From Spelaeicoccus albus (GTDB taxonomy: Bacteria > Actinomycetota > Actinomycetes > Actinomycetales > Brevibacteriaceae), in the NCBI RefSeq assembly GCF_013409065.1, contig NZ_JACBZP010000001.1, positions 2,800,518 through 2,864,517 on the forward strand: 64,000 nucleotides of DNA, read 5' to 3'. The position numbers and the translations under genes were made by a program. Under the pieces are notes generated by a model. The model was not told the DNA's origin and did no database searches. It worked only from the letters and a program-made list of their open reading frames with translations. How positions within the stretch are numbered: position 1 is the stretch's first letter; each line of letters starts with the position of its first letter. Positions 45,958 to 55,123 of the stretch are shown here, piece after piece.

Positions 45958-47000
45958 CAGTGGTTCATCTCCCAGAAGCTCGGTCCGACCGGAGCTTGGA
46001 AGTCAGATCGCGCGACCAGATATCCTTCGGAATCAACGGTGATCGGAAGTTGCGGAAGCGGCCGTTTTGCCGGACCGAAGATCACCTTGCATTCGTGCGT
46101 GACATCAAATGTCGACTGGTGGCACGGGCACAGCAAATGGTGAGTGCGGTGCTCGTACAGCGCCACCGGGCATCCGACGTGGGTGCAAATCTTCGAATAG
46201 GCGACGATGCCGTTGTAGTTCCAATTCTCGCGGCCCTTGCTCACGTGTAGCTGGTCGGGTTCGAGACGCATCACCAGGACGGCGGCCTTGGCCTTGTCGT
46301 CGAGCGGCTCGTCCGATTTGTGCAGGTCTTCCGGGATGACGTGGAAGACCGATCCCTCGGTGACGTCGGAAGCCCTGATGAGTGCCGGATGCTCAGGCAC
46401 GCCACCGGAGTCCTTGGCCAGTCGAACACCCTTGCGCCACATCGTGTGGTGCATGACCCTGCCGGGCAGCGGACCGAGGTCGCGGAACACGAGGATGGCG
46501 GGCAGCGGCACGAGCGCCAGGGCGGCGATCATGCTGTTGCGAATGAGTGAACGACGGGCGATGCCGGATTCTTCTTTGCCCTGGCGAATGATCTCCAGCG
46601 CAACCGCTTGATCCTCGTCACTGCCGGCGAGCTGGTGCCTGTCTTCGGACAGCTCGCGGTCGGGCATGAGCGTCTTGCCCCAGTGCACAGCGGCGATGCC
46701 TATCGCAAAGAAGGCGATACCGGTGCCGAGCCCCAGCATCAACGTGGACATCCGGATGCTGGCCATTGTCGCGCCCGGCGTGAAGACGAAGTACGAAACA
46801 ATGAACAGCAGCGTGCCGATTATTGAAACCGAGAACAGGATCGCAACTTGGCGTTCGGAACGCTTGGCGGCCTCCGGCTCGGTATCGGTAATACGGTACG
46901 AGTGTTCTTCCGGACCGGGGTTGGTGAAAGCGTCTTCGGTAGCGGATGAGCCGACGACTGCATTCGAAGTCTCAGAGGTGGGGTGCTCGGATGAGCTCAT
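45957..47000 (-). CDS. qcrA: Rieske iron-sulphur subunit of bc1 complex
   Basis: A 347-residue subunit. Three hydrophobic helices (about residues 55-75, 85-105 and 165-180) precede the soluble Rieske domain, whose [2Fe-2S] ligands are in CTHVGCPVALYEHRTHH and CPCHQSTFD. The long N-terminal region with three helices is the actinobacterial form. It takes electrons from menaquinol and passes them to QcrC. The gene lies 52 bp after qcrC. Confidence 0.94.
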   Translation of the reverse strand: MSSSEHPTSETSNAVVGSSATEDAFTNPGPEEHSYRITDTEPEAAKRSERQVAILFSVSIIGTLLFIVSYFVFTPGATMASIRMSTLMLGLGTGIAFFAIGIAAVHWGKTLMPDRELSEDRHQLAGSDEDQAVALEIIRQGKEESGIARRSLIRNSMIAALALVPLPAILVFRDLGPLPGRVMHHTMWRKGVRLAKDSGGVPEHPALIRASDVTEGSVFHVIPEDLHKSDEPLDDKAKAAVLVMRLEPDQLHVSKGRENWNYNGIVAYSKICTHVGCPVALYEHRTHHLLCPCHQSTFDVTHECKVIFGPAKRPLPQLPITVDSEGYLVARSDFQAPVGPSFWEMNH

Positions 47001-47052
47001 CGTCTCCCTCGCCTTGTCGTTGGGATGGTGTGCATGAAAACTGTGTCGTTCC

Positions 47053-47838
47053 TTACTTATGCCGCGCGGCTAACCAGACCGTCGTCGCGATGATGAAGCC
47101 GAGACCGAAGACCCAGGCGAAGAGCCCTTCCGAGATCGGCCCGATCGAGCCGAGCTTGAATCCGCCGGGCGACGGGTTGCTGGTCACGGCCTTCAAATAG
47201 GTGACGATGTTCTGCTTGTCTTTCGGCGTCAGGTTCGCGTCGTTGAACACGGGCATGTTCTGCGGACCGGTCTCCATTGCCTCGTAGATGTGCGCCGACG
47301 AGACATCGGAAAGGTTCGGCGCGTACTTGCCCTGTGTCAGTGCGCCGCCGGCGCCGACGACGTTATGGCACATGGCGCAGTTCGTACGGAACAGCGCACC
47401 ACCTGCAGCGGCGTCGCCTTCGTTGGTGTTGAGTTCTTCTTTGGTGGGAATGGCAGGTCCGGGACCGAACGAAGCGACGTACGCAGCAAGCTGCTTGACC
47501 TGCTTATCGGTGAACATCGGATCGCGCTGCGCACCCTGTGGGCCCTGCATGGCCAAGGGCATGCGCCCCGTGCCTACCTGGAAGTCGACGGCCGCGGCGC
47601 CGACACCGACGAGCGACGGGCCGCTCGCGGTGCCCTGGCCGCTCTTTCCGTGGCAGGTCGCGCAGTTGGCGATGAAGAGCTTCTTGCCGTGCCCCAAGTT
47701 CTCGCTGCTGGCCGTTTGCGCGTTCGCCGTGCTGTTCGACTGAAAAACGGCGTAGATGCCGCCGGTGAACAAAAGTCCCAACAACAGCAGCACAACGACT
47801 GCCATGGGGTGTCTGCGTCGGGCCGCTAGTGCCTTCAC
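47053..47838 (-). CDS. qcrC: Dihaem cytochrome c subunit of bc1 complex
   Basis: A 261-residue protein with an N-terminal membrane anchor (about residues 12-35), two haem-c motifs CATCHG and CAMCHN, and a C-terminal helix LFAWVFGLGFIIATTVWLAA. Two haems and membrane anchoring remove the need for a soluble cytochrome c. GTG at 47838 with a GAGG site 8 bp upstream is the likely start; upstream codons lie in the ctaE end region and lack signal features. The soluble haem domains face outside the membrane. Confidence 0.92.
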   Translation of the reverse strand: MKALAARRRHPMAVVVLLLLGLLFTGGIYAVFQSNSTANAQTASSENLGHGKKLFIANCATCHGKSGQGTASGPSLVGVGAAAVDFQVGTGRMPLAMQGPQGAQRDPMFTDKQVKQLAAYVASFGPGPAIPTKEELNTNEGDAAAGGALFRTNCAMCHNVVGAGGALTQGKYAPNLSDVSSAHIYEAMETGPQNMPVFNDANLTPKDKQNIVTYLKAVTSNPSPGGFKLGSIGPISEGLFAWVFGLGFIIATTVWLAARHK

Positions 47839-47887
47839 TGCCAAACCTCGTCTCGTCTTATTTCGTGGTGCAAATCGTGTGTGTCGG

Positions 47888-48526
47888 TCACTTGAACAGG
47901 TAGATGACGATGAACAGACCGATCCAGACCACATCGACGAAATGCCAGTAGTACGACACGACGATTGCGGATGTGGCCTCCGGGTGGCCGAACTTCTTGG
48001 CGGCGAAGCCTCGACCGATGATCATCAAGAATGCAATCAAGCCGCCCGTGACGTGCAATGCGTGGAAGCCGGTCGTCAAGTAGAACACCGAGCCGTAGCC
48101 GTTCGACGCCAACGTGATGCCGTCGGAGACCATGTTCGCGTATTCCGTCACCTGGCCGCTGACGAAGATGGCACCGAGCACGAAAGTCAGCGCAAACCAT
48201 TCGATCATGCCCCATTTGGCGACATTGAATCGTCCACCGGTGCGGAAGACCTGGAAGCGCTCGGCGGCGAAAACGCCGAACTGACACGTGAACGAGCTTG
48301 ATACCAGGATCAGTGTGTTGACCGTCGCGTACGGCACTTCCAGCTTCGGTGTCTCGCTTGCCCACATGTCGGGCACGACAGAGCGAAGTGTGAAGTACAT
48401 GGCGAACAAACCAGCAAAGAACATGAGCTCGCTGGAGAGCCAGACGACGGTACCCACGGATACGGTATTCGGCCGATTCACCGTTGGGTGTGCGGGCGCG
48501 TTTGCGGAAGCTGTGGCAGTTGACAC
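47888..48526 (-). CDS. ctaE: Cytochrome c oxidase subunit III
   Basis: A 212-residue subunit with about five hydrophobic helices ([68 protein letters not shown] and [17 protein letters not shown]). The family motif [10 protein letters not shown] is complete. I chose GTG 48526 to give the usual length; an AAAGG site is only 2 bp away, so a nearby start is possible. The open frame runs upstream to 48664 through probable promoter DNA. First gene of the ctaE-qcrCAB operon; divergent from trpD. Confidence 0.88.
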   Translation of the reverse strand: MSTATASANAPAHPTVNRPNTVSVGTVVWLSSELMFFAGLFAMYFTLRSVVPDMWASETPKLEVPYATVNTLILVSSSFTCQFGVFAAERFQVFRTGGRFNVAKWGMIEWFALTFVLGAIFVSGQVTEYANMVSDGITLASNGYGSVFYLTTGFHALHVTGGLIAFLMIIGRGFAAKKFGHPEATSAIVVSYYWHFVDVVWIGLFIVIYLFK

Positions 48527-48640
48527 GCCTTTATTATTACGGGTCTTCGGGTCGGAAGCATCACCGACCCCACCACTTTTGCCGGTTTTTTCTACGACGT
48601 GTAGCGAAAACCGCGAAAACACGCGGTTCTCAGCATCTGA

Positions 48641-48680
48641 CTTAGGTAATCCTAAGTGATGCAACTTAGGTAACCCTTAG
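48641..48680. promoter_or_regulatory. Tandem CTTAGGTAA boxes, possible iron-regulator sites
   Basis: Two related elements stand 24 bp apart: CTTAGGTAATCCTAAG (48641-48656, a perfect 6-bp inverted repeat) and CTTAGGTAACCCTTAG (48665-48680). They resemble DtxR/IdeR boxes, which carry TTAGGT and CTAA-like halves, but neither is a full match. They lie in the divergent gap between ctaE and trpD. Which gene they control is not known. Confidence 0.4.
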
Positions 48681-48792
48681 TGAATAATGCGGTTTCCATG
48701 TGAGTCCGCTGCGTGAACGGACCCGCCGCTTGCCGCACGCTGTCGATAGCATGAATGATCGGATCTCACGCACCATCACTACAGGAGTCAAC

Positions 48793-49860
48793 GTGGCCAA
48801 GAGTCGAAAAGTTCCCGACGCCTCGGACGACGGCAGGACCTGGCCGGGGATTCTCTCCGCATTGCTGGCCGCCGAGGATCTCAGTGCCGAGGACGCTGCA
48901 TGGGCCATGAACAGTTCGATGTCGGGAGAGGCCACCGACGCGCAGATTGCGGGATTCCTGATGGCGCTGCGGGCCAAGGGCGAAACCGTCGAGGAACTTT
49001 ACGGCCTGTCCACGGCGATGATGAACCACGCCGTGGCCCTGGACGGCTTGTCCGACAGTGTCGACATCGTGGGCACCGGCGGGGACCGCGCACGGACCGT
49101 GAACATCTCCACGACAGCCGCGATAGTTATTGCGGCTTGCGGCGAGCGCGTGGTCAAGCACGGCAATCGAGCCTCATCGTCGAAGTCGGGTGCCGCCGAC
49201 GTCCTCGAGGTGCTCGGGGTGAATTTGGATTTGACGCCGGACGACGTGGCCCGGGTCGCCCGCGACGTGGGCATCACTTTTTGTTTCGCGCAGGTGTTTC
49301 ACCCGGCGTTCCGGTTTGCCGGTCCGGCTCGGCGAGATCTTGGAGTGCCGACGGCATTCAACTTGCTTGGTCCACTGACGAACCCGGCCCGGGCGTCCAG
49401 CACCGCGGTGGGCGTGGCCGACCTGCAGATGGCTCCGCTCATTGCCGGCGTGCTGGGACGGCGTGGTATCGACGGATTGGTGTTCCGTGGGGACAACGGC
49501 CTCGACGAACTCACGACGACGTCCACCAGCGATATCTGGGAAGTGCGTTCGGGTGCTGTCGAGCACAGCCGTTTCGACCCTGCCGATCTGGGGTTGGCAA
49601 CTGCCACGATCGAGGATCTGCGCGGCGCTGACGCTGCTTTCAACGCTCGGGTGACTCGGGGAGTCCTGGCCGGCGAACATTCCCCGGTACGCGAAACCGT
49701 GTTGCTCAATGCGGCAGCCGGGCTTGTGGCAGCCGAACGCGGCACGGGGAGCGAGCCGTTGATGGAACGTCTCGGGCGGGCGTATGACCGTGCGGCCGGC
49801 GCAATCGACGACGGTGCCGCTACATCGGTGTTGGATAGGTGGATCACTAGCACTCGCTGA
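48793..49860 (+). CDS. trpD: Anthranilate phosphoribosyltransferase
   Basis: A 355-residue enzyme that transfers phosphoribose to anthranilate, second step of tryptophan synthesis. [14 protein letters not shown] (phosphoribosyl-pyrophosphate site), [18 protein letters not shown] and GPLTNPARA are all present. The GTG at 48793 was chosen since AGGAG lies about 6 bp upstream; the open frame continues to 48700, so an ATG at 48751 is possible. It is not next to other trp genes here, and its place opposite ctaE is common in actinobacteria. Confidence 0.93.
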   Translation: MAKSRKVPDASDDGRTWPGILSALLAAEDLSAEDAAWAMNSSMSGEATDAQIAGFLMALRAKGETVEELYGLSTAMMNHAVALDGLSDSVDIVGTGGDRARTVNISTTAAIVIAACGERVVKHGNRASSSKSGAADVLEVLGVNLDLTPDDVARVARDVGITFCFAQVFHPAFRFAGPARRDLGVPTAFNLLGPLTNPARASSTAVGVADLQMAPLIAGVLGRRGIDGLVFRGDNGLDELTTTSTSDIWEVRSGAVEHSRFDPADLGLATATIEDLRGADAAFNARVTRGVLAGEHSPVRETVLLNAAAGLVAAERGTGSEPLMERLGRAYDRAAGAIDDGAATSVLDRWITSTR

Positions 49861-49904
49861 CGACTTGTTCCTCGGCCGGCCCCGGAGAACGGGGGAGTGA
49901 CGGC

Positions 49905-50186
49905 CTAGTCGGAGAGGCCGATGTCGAAGGCCGCCGCCAGGTCGTGCTGCGAGTACGCCTTGTAGGCGATGTGCGTGGTGGTTGACGTGACTCCGTCGAC
50001 CTTGGACATGTGGTCGGCAATGACATCGGCCAAGGCATCGTGCCGGCGAACCCGCACGATGGCGATCAGGTCGTAATCGCCTGTGACCGAGTAAACCTCA
50101 CTGACCCCGTCGACTTCGGCGAGTTCGGTCGCCGTTTCCGGGATGTGGTCGACGGACGTGGTGATGAGCACGATGGCGGTGATCAT
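49905..50186 (-). CDS. Lrp/AsnC ligand-binding domain protein (no HTH)
   Basis: A 93-residue protein that is only the RAM/AsnC-type effector-binding domain. SVTGDYDLIAIVRVRRHDAL is characteristic, and the N-terminal DNA-binding helix-turn-helix is absent. Such stand-alone domains form octameric or decameric rings that bind small molecules. It overlaps the stop of the upstream exonuclease gene by four bases (ATGA). It could modulate a partner regulator; nothing in the context fixes the ligand. Confidence 0.85.
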   Translation of the reverse strand: MITAIVLITTSVDHIPETATELAEVDGVSEVYSVTGDYDLIAIVRVRRHDALADVIADHMSKVDGVTSTTTHIAYKAYSQHDLAAAFDIGLSD

Positions 50187-51964
50187 GGGGTTCCTTCCGG
50201 ACTGGTTGCTGTCGGGGTGGTTGCTGTCGGGGTGGTTGCTGTCGGGCTGGTGTCGCCGGCTGAACCGACGGTGTGTGACCCCAGCGTAGCGAGGACGGAC
50301 GGCGCCGACGTCCGCGCGCAGGCAAGCTCGCCCTCGACCTCGATCAAACGGACGCCGGGCTCGCCCAGCCATCGAGCCACCAGCGCCGACTCGCCGGGCA
50401 GGGCAGCGGTACGCGGCTGGATGGGCCGCTCCGCATGCTCGGCTGTGGCGTTAAGCCCGGCCAACACGTCATAAGGATTCTCGTGGCGGGCGCAGACGGC
50501 AGTGCCGGCCAACCGCCCGTAGCGGACCACTGCGATCTCCCACCCGCCGTCCGGCGTCCGCCGAGCCGCAGCGAGATGCGGACACGTGGCAAGCATGCGT
50601 GCTTCGTCGGTCTTGACGACGGCATGCAGGTATGACAACAGTCGATCGCGCGCCGTTGCCGCCTCTTCATATCGCCACGACGCCGATAGCGACTTGATGC
50701 GTGATCGGGCGGCAGCCACAACCTGTTCGACGTCGCCGCACATTGCCCGTCGTACCTGGTCGGCAGTCAGCGCGTATTCGGCCGGATCCGTCACTCCGGC
50801 GCACGGGCCGCCGCATTTGCCGAGTTGCGCAGCCGCGCACGGGGGCCCGCCGACCGGCGTACGGCAGCGGCGCAAGGCGAACGCATCGTGCAACGCGTCG
50901 ACGCACGCGACGGCCGCGGCATGTGACGAGAACGGGCCGAGATACCGGGCGCCGGCAGCAGAATCGTCGCGCACGTCGCGCACTATCGACAGTCTCGGGA
51001 ACGTCTCGGTAGTCAACTTGACCCACGGGGCGCGCTCGGGCATCTTGTCGCGACGGTTGTATGGCGGTTTGTGCTCGGCGATCAGACGGAGCTCGCGCAC
51101 GCCGGCTTCGAGAATCGTGGGACAGACCAGGGGCGTGACCTTGTTGGCGATGCGCACCATCTCACCCATCCGGGAACGGGTCTCCGAACCGGTGAAGTAG
51201 TTCTTCACGCGCATCCGGATATTGCCCGACGTGCCGACATAGAGCACCCGTGACGACGCGTCCGTGAACAGGTACACGCCGGGCGAGTCCGGAAGGTCGG
51301 CCGCCAAGTAGCTCTTGCTGCGAGTGGCAGCCGTGACCGTCGAAGTCACACCGGCGAGCTCTTCAAGGGTGTCGACGCCCTGGCTGCCGAGCCTGCCGAT
51401 CAATCCGTGCAGCACATCGACTGTTGCGCGCGCATCTGCGAGAGCCCGATGATCCGGCGTCGTTGCAGCGCCGAAATGGGCAGCCAGCGTGGCGAGTTTA
51501 TGATTGCGGACCTCGTCGCGGGGGACGACCGCGCGAGCGACTTTGACGGTGTCGACGGTCTTGAAACCGGGCCAAGGAATTTGGAGCTTGCCGGCGGCCG
51601 ATTTGAGGAAGCCGATGTCGAACGGGGCGTTGTGGGCGACGAGCACGCAGCCGTGCGCGAATTCGAAGAACATCGGCAGGACGGCGCCGATCGCGGGCGC
51701 ATCGGACACCATCGCGTTCGTGATACCCGTCAAGGTCGTGACAAACGGCGAGATCCTGTCGCCGCCCGGGTTGACCAGCGTTTGGAATTCTCCCAAAGGC
51801 TCGCCGCCGCGTACTTTGACGGCACCGATCTCCGTGATGGCGCTCGTAGCTGCCCGCGTGCCGGTCGTCTCGAGATCGACAACGACGAACGTGGTACCGA
51901 ACAACGGAGTACCCAGGTCGTCGATTCGCAGTTGCTCGTGCAGCAGATCGGTCCGGCTGTGCAT
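50183..51964 (-). CDS. DEDDh exonuclease fused to UvrC-like GIY-YIG
   Basis: A 593-residue DNA-processing protein. Residues 25-190 are a DnaQ-type 3'-5' exonuclease with VVVDLETTGT (DxE), VAHNAPFDIGFL and DHRALADAR (final Asp and His). Residues 220-300 are a GIY-YIG endonuclease domain with DSPGVYLFTDASSRVLYVGT. A UvrC-like Cys patch PPCAAAQLGKCGGPC follows. The helix-hairpin-helix end of true UvrC is missing. The C-terminus carries PTATT repeats encoded by three tandem 15-bp units. The fusion is recurrent in actinobacteria; its substrate is unknown. Confidence 0.85.
   Translation of the reverse strand: MHSRTDLLHEQLRIDDLGTPLFGTTFVVVDLETTGTRAATSAITEIGAVKVRGGEPLGEFQTLVNPGGDRISPFVTTLTGITNAMVSDAPAIGAVLPMFFEFAHGCVLVAHNAPFDIGFLKSAAGKLQIPWPGFKTVDTVKVARAVVPRDEVRNHKLATLAAHFGAATTPDHRALADARATVDVLHGLIGRLGSQGVDTLEELAGVTSTVTAATRSKSYLAADLPDSPGVYLFTDASSRVLYVGTSGNIRMRVKNYFTGSETRSRMGEMVRIANKVTPLVCPTILEAGVRELRLIAEHKPPYNRRDKMPERAPWVKLTTETFPRLSIVRDVRDDSAAGARYLGPFSSHAAAVACVDALHDAFALRRCRTPVGGPPCAAAQLGKCGGPCAGVTDPAEYALTADQVRRAMCGDVEQVVAAARSRIKSLSASWRYEEAATARDRLLSYLHAVVKTDEARMLATCPHLAAARRTPDGGWEIAVVRYGRLAGTAVCARHENPYDVLAGLNATAEHAERPIQPRTAALPGESALVARWLGEPGVRLIEVEGELACARTSAPSVLATLGSHTVGSAGDTSPTATTPTATTPTATSPEGTP
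50203..50247. repeat. Three 15-bp tandem units in exonuclease gene
   Basis: Three adjacent copies of TGGTTGCTGTCGGGG (the third ends in C). They lie inside the 3' end of the exonuclease-UvrC-like gene and translate to PTATT repeats. They are in frame, so unit gain or loss would only change the tail length. Confidence 0.85.
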
Positions 51965-52157
51965 GGCACAAGCTTGTCACTTCTCACCGACAACCGTCAG
52001 ATTGCGGGCGTTGTCGGTGCCGGCGCCTAGTGTCTTCTCACGTGAGGGAACCGCATCGCCGACCGTCGGCGATACCGGCTCCGCACGGATGACGACAGCA
52101 ACCGGTAAACAACCGGTCGGTGACAACCGGCCGATCGGGTGAGTGGGAGGCACAGTG

Positions 52158-52466
52158 ATGATTGTCGAATGCCGGCAGTGCGCCGACGGCACGTGCGCCG
52201 CGGACGGCGGCTGCCTTGTCGCCGCGTTCGCCGCACTCGAACCGAATCGGCTCGAGCAGCCGGAGCGGCCCGAGTGGATCCTCGAAGCCCCCGAGGCGTT
52301 CGACGCGCGCGAAATTGAGGCGTTGGCAGTGCTTTCGGATGCCGGGCTGGTGCCGGCCCTGGTCCCGCCCCTGGCACCGGTCATGCCGGCGTCCGGCGCG
52401 ACGACCGGGCCGGAGCCGGACGACGTGTTCTGGCCGGCCGACACCGCGTATCGAGACGTCGGCTGA
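52158..52466 (+). CDS. Small protein with four N-terminal cysteines
   Basis: A 102-residue protein. ATG 52158 has GGGAGG 7 bp upstream; a GTG at 52155 is also possible. The first 20 residues, MIVECRQCADGTCAADGGCL, hold four cysteines in CxxC-x4-C-x5-C spacing that could bind zinc or iron-sulphur. The rest is acidic and Ala/Pro-rich with a WILEAPEAFDAREIEALAVL stretch. I do not recognise the family. It sits 91 bp upstream of the ROK gene, in the same direction. Confidence 0.6.
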   Translation: MIVECRQCADGTCAADGGCLVAAFAALEPNRLEQPERPEWILEAPEAFDAREIEALAVLSDAGLVPALVPPLAPVMPASGATTGPEPDDVFWPADTAYRDVG

Positions 52467-52557
52467 CCATCGGAGCGGCCGCCGACGGGGCGAGGCCGAC
52501 GACACGGACGGCGGAGTCCGTGCGCGCCCCGGCCCAACCGCCGATACGGTAGAGCGT

Positions 52558-53520
52558 ATGACTCGTCTTAGCTCATATGCGCTGACCATCGGTGTGGATA
52601 TCGGCGGCACCAAGATCGCGATGGCGGTCGTTGACGGCGATGGCCGCATCATCGATAAGCATCGCGTCGATACTCCTGCTTCCGATGCGTCGGAAATACG
52701 GCAGGCCATCGCCGAGGGCGTGCGCAAGCTGCGCGAAAAGCACCGAGTCATGGCGGTAGGGGTAGCGGCGGCCGGTTTCGTCGACTCGGCACGGTCGACG
52801 GTGTTGTTCGCGCCGAACATCAATTGGCGTAACGAGGATCTGAAAACCGAGTTGGAAAAGGAGCTGTCCTTGCCGATCGTTGTCGAAAACGATGCGAACG
52901 CGGCAGGGTGGGCCGAATTCCAGTTCGGCGGCGGCCGGCATGTCGACAATATGGCGCTGTTGACGATCGGGACCGGGCTCGGCGGCGCCCTCGTGGTCGA
53001 CGGCCACTTGATCCGCGGTGCTTACGGTGTCGCTGCCGAGTTGGGCCACCTACGACTCGTGCCCGACGGCCTTCATTGCGGTTGCGGCAACAGGGGATGC
53101 TGGGAGCAGTATGCGTCGGGGAACGCCCTGACGCGCGAAGCACGGCTGCTGGCCAAGCACAGCCCCGCGTTGGCCGGTGCCCTGCTGGAAGCGGCCGGCG
53201 GGGACGCCGACGACATCACCGGCGAGATCGTGTCGGCGGCGGCACGGGACGGCGACGGGCCGGCAAGCGAGCTCTTGGCCGATTTGGGCGGCTGGCTCGG
53301 CCTGGGCGTTGCACAGTTGGCGACAATTATGGATCCGGCCGTCGTCGTGATCGGCGGCGGTGCGTCGGCCGCTTCGGATTTCATGATTCCGGCCGCCATG
53401 GACGCGTATCGTCGAAATTTGCCGGCGCGCGGCCAGCACCCCGAGCTGACGATCAACGTGGCCGAACTCGCTAATGACGCCGGTGTCATCGGCGCCGCCG
53501 ACCTGGCTCGGACTCACTGA
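52558..53520 (+). CDS. ROK-family glucokinase, first copy
   Basis: A 320-residue sugar kinase. Motifs: DIGGTKIAMAVV (phosphate), catalytic Asp in ENDANAA (Asp112), GTGLGGALV, the ROK ELGH (161-164) and the zinc site CGCGNRGCWE (174-183). It very likely phosphorylates glucose with ATP. The start at ATG 52558 gives the family start; the frame upstream overlaps the small Cys protein. It is adjacent to a second ROK kinase (2 bp between), so the pair may be one operon. Confidence 0.88.
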   Translation: MTRLSSYALTIGVDIGGTKIAMAVVDGDGRIIDKHRVDTPASDASEIRQAIAEGVRKLREKHRVMAVGVAAAGFVDSARSTVLFAPNINWRNEDLKTELEKELSLPIVVENDANAAGWAEFQFGGGRHVDNMALLTIGTGLGGALVVDGHLIRGAYGVAAELGHLRLVPDGLHCGCGNRGCWEQYASGNALTREARLLAKHSPALAGALLEAAGGDADDITGEIVSAAARDGDGPASELLADLGGWLGLGVAQLATIMDPAVVVIGGGASAASDFMIPAAMDAYRRNLPARGQHPELTINVAELANDAGVIGAADLARTH

Positions 53521-53522
53521 CC

Positions 53523-54527
53523 GTGGCCGACCAGCAAAGCGATTTGCGTCCATCCAGGAAGGTGCTCGAACGCGGCCTGGCCGTCGGCATCGACATTGGG
53601 GGTACAAAAGTGCTCGGCGGCATCGTCGACGTCGACGGCACGATCCTGGCAACCTGCCGGAAGTCGACCCCCGGACGTGATGTAGCGGCCGTCGAGAACA
53701 CGCTGGCCGCCGTCGTCGCCGAACTCGTGGACTCACGCGACATCGTGGCGCTCGGTATCGGCGCGGCCGGATGGATAGACGGGACCGGATCGACGGTGAT
53801 GTTCTCGCCGCACCTGGCATGGCGCAACGAGCCGCTGCGTGAATCGCTGCAAGCACGGCTCGGCAGGCCGGTACTTGTCGAGAACGACGCCAATGCCGCC
53901 GCGTGGGCCGAAAGCCGCTTTGGTGCCGGCACGGGCGAGTCCCGCATGCTGTGCCTGACGCTTGGCACCGGAATCGGCGGCGGCATCGTGATGGATGGGC
54001 GGATCGAACGCGGCAGATTCGGCGCGGCCGGCGAGTTCGGCCACATGGTCATAGTTCCGGACGGACACCGGTGCGAATGCGGTAACCGCGGATGTCTCGA
54101 ACAGTACGCGTCCGGAAACGCGCTGGGCCGCGAGGCCCGCGAGTTGGCGCGAGCCGGATCGCCGATGGTGCACGAGATCGTGCGCCGGGTGGACGGCGAT
54201 GTCGACGCCATCACGGGACAAGTCGTGGCAGAAGCGGCGTTGGACGACGATCCGGGAGCGAGGAACTTGTTTGCGGACGTCGGCGCGTGGCTCGGCCTGG
54301 GGCTTGCCAATCTTGCAGCGGCGTACGATCCGGGACGATTTGTCATCGGCGGCGGAGTCAGCGCTACCGGCGAGCTATTACTCGAACCCACACGACAGAG
54401 TTTTGCCCGCAATCTCACGGGCCGCGGTTATCGCCCGGCTGCCGGCGTCGTGCACGCACAGCTGGGTCCGGAGGCCGGCTTGGTCGGCGCGGCCGACTTG
54501 GCGCGCCGAGCGGTCACCGACGCGTAA
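53523..54527 (+). CDS. ROK-family glucokinase, second copy
   Basis: A 334-residue kinase that shares the motifs of the preceding gene: DIGGTKVLGGIV, ENDANAAAWAESRFG, GTGIGGGIV, EFGHMVIVPDG (Glu-Phe-Gly-His for the usual Glu-Leu-Gly-His) and CECGNRGCLEQYASGNAL. An N-terminal extension of about 15 residues is not in the other copy. It starts 2 bp after its neighbour with GTG, a common sign of a tandem duplication under one transcript. Divergence between the pair suggests split substrate or regulation, which is inference. Confidence 0.88.
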   Translation: MADQQSDLRPSRKVLERGLAVGIDIGGTKVLGGIVDVDGTILATCRKSTPGRDVAAVENTLAAVVAELVDSRDIVALGIGAAGWIDGTGSTVMFSPHLAWRNEPLRESLQARLGRPVLVENDANAAAWAESRFGAGTGESRMLCLTLGTGIGGGIVMDGRIERGRFGAAGEFGHMVIVPDGHRCECGNRGCLEQYASGNALGREARELARAGSPMVHEIVRRVDGDVDAITGQVVAEAALDDDPGARNLFADVGAWLGLGLANLAAAYDPGRFVIGGGVSATGELLLEPTRQSFARNLTGRGYRPAAGVVHAQLGPEAGLVGAADLARRAVTDA

Positions 54528-54535
54528 GCCACGAC

Positions 54536-55123
54536 TCACACGACCGCGCCGTCATCGTCGTCATCGCGGTGATCCGGCATCGACATGATCAACCCGGCCA
54601 CTCCGCCGATGAATGCGCCAATGGCGATAAGGATCGTGTATCCCGGCGCATTGTGCCAAAACAACACGACGAACAATACGTAGAGCGGCGCACAAACGGC
54701 GCCGATCCAACACAGCACCAACGCCGGCGGCGACTCGCGCCAGCCGAGAGGCGGCGGCTCGGGCGGCTCGTACGATCCCTCATCGTCCTCATCGAGTTCC
54801 TCGGGCTCGACCCGGGGGTTCGGCAGCCACAACAAGTCGCCATCGGACGGATGGGCGTCATCCGACGCCGGATCGTCGTCAGCCGGCTGATCGGGACCGG
54901 GGGCGTCGGTCAGCCAGAGTCTGTCGAGCTCCTCATCGGAGATCCGGCCGAGTTCTTCATCGGCGTCCGGGCCGAGTCCCTCGTCACCACCGGCCGTGCG
55001 GCCGTCGTCCGCGGCCGGCAAATCGTGCCCGGCGGCCGGTTCCTCGTCCTCCAGACGCGCAACCAGCGAGCGCCACTCCTTGTCGAAGTCCGGCTCTTCG
55101 TAGTCCCGTCCCGCCATGCTCAT
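54536..55123 (-). CDS. Acidic membrane protein of unknown function
   Basis: A 195-residue protein. The first 125 residues are very acidic and disordered (PEELDEDDEGSYEPPEPPP, DEGLGPDADEELGR). Two transmembrane helices at about 133-153 and 160-180 follow, and a short Asp-rich tail ends it. Its ATG overlaps the preceding esterase stop by three bases, suggesting coupled translation. I do not recognise a family; the same layout is common in actinobacteria. Confidence 0.65.
   Translation of the reverse strand: MSMAGRDYEEPDFDKEWRSLVARLEDEEPAAGHDLPAADDGRTAGGDEGLGPDADEELGRISDEELDRLWLTDAPGPDQPADDDPASDDAHPSDGDLLWLPNPRVEPEELDEDDEGSYEPPEPPPLGWRESPPALVLCWIGAVCAPLYVLFVVLFWHNAPGYTILIAIGAFIGGVAGLIMSMPDHRDDDDDGAVV

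Noticed and set aside
50203-50247. CRISPR or regulatory repeat reading of the 15-bp units
   Set aside because: They are adjacent without spacers and in frame within the exonuclease tail.
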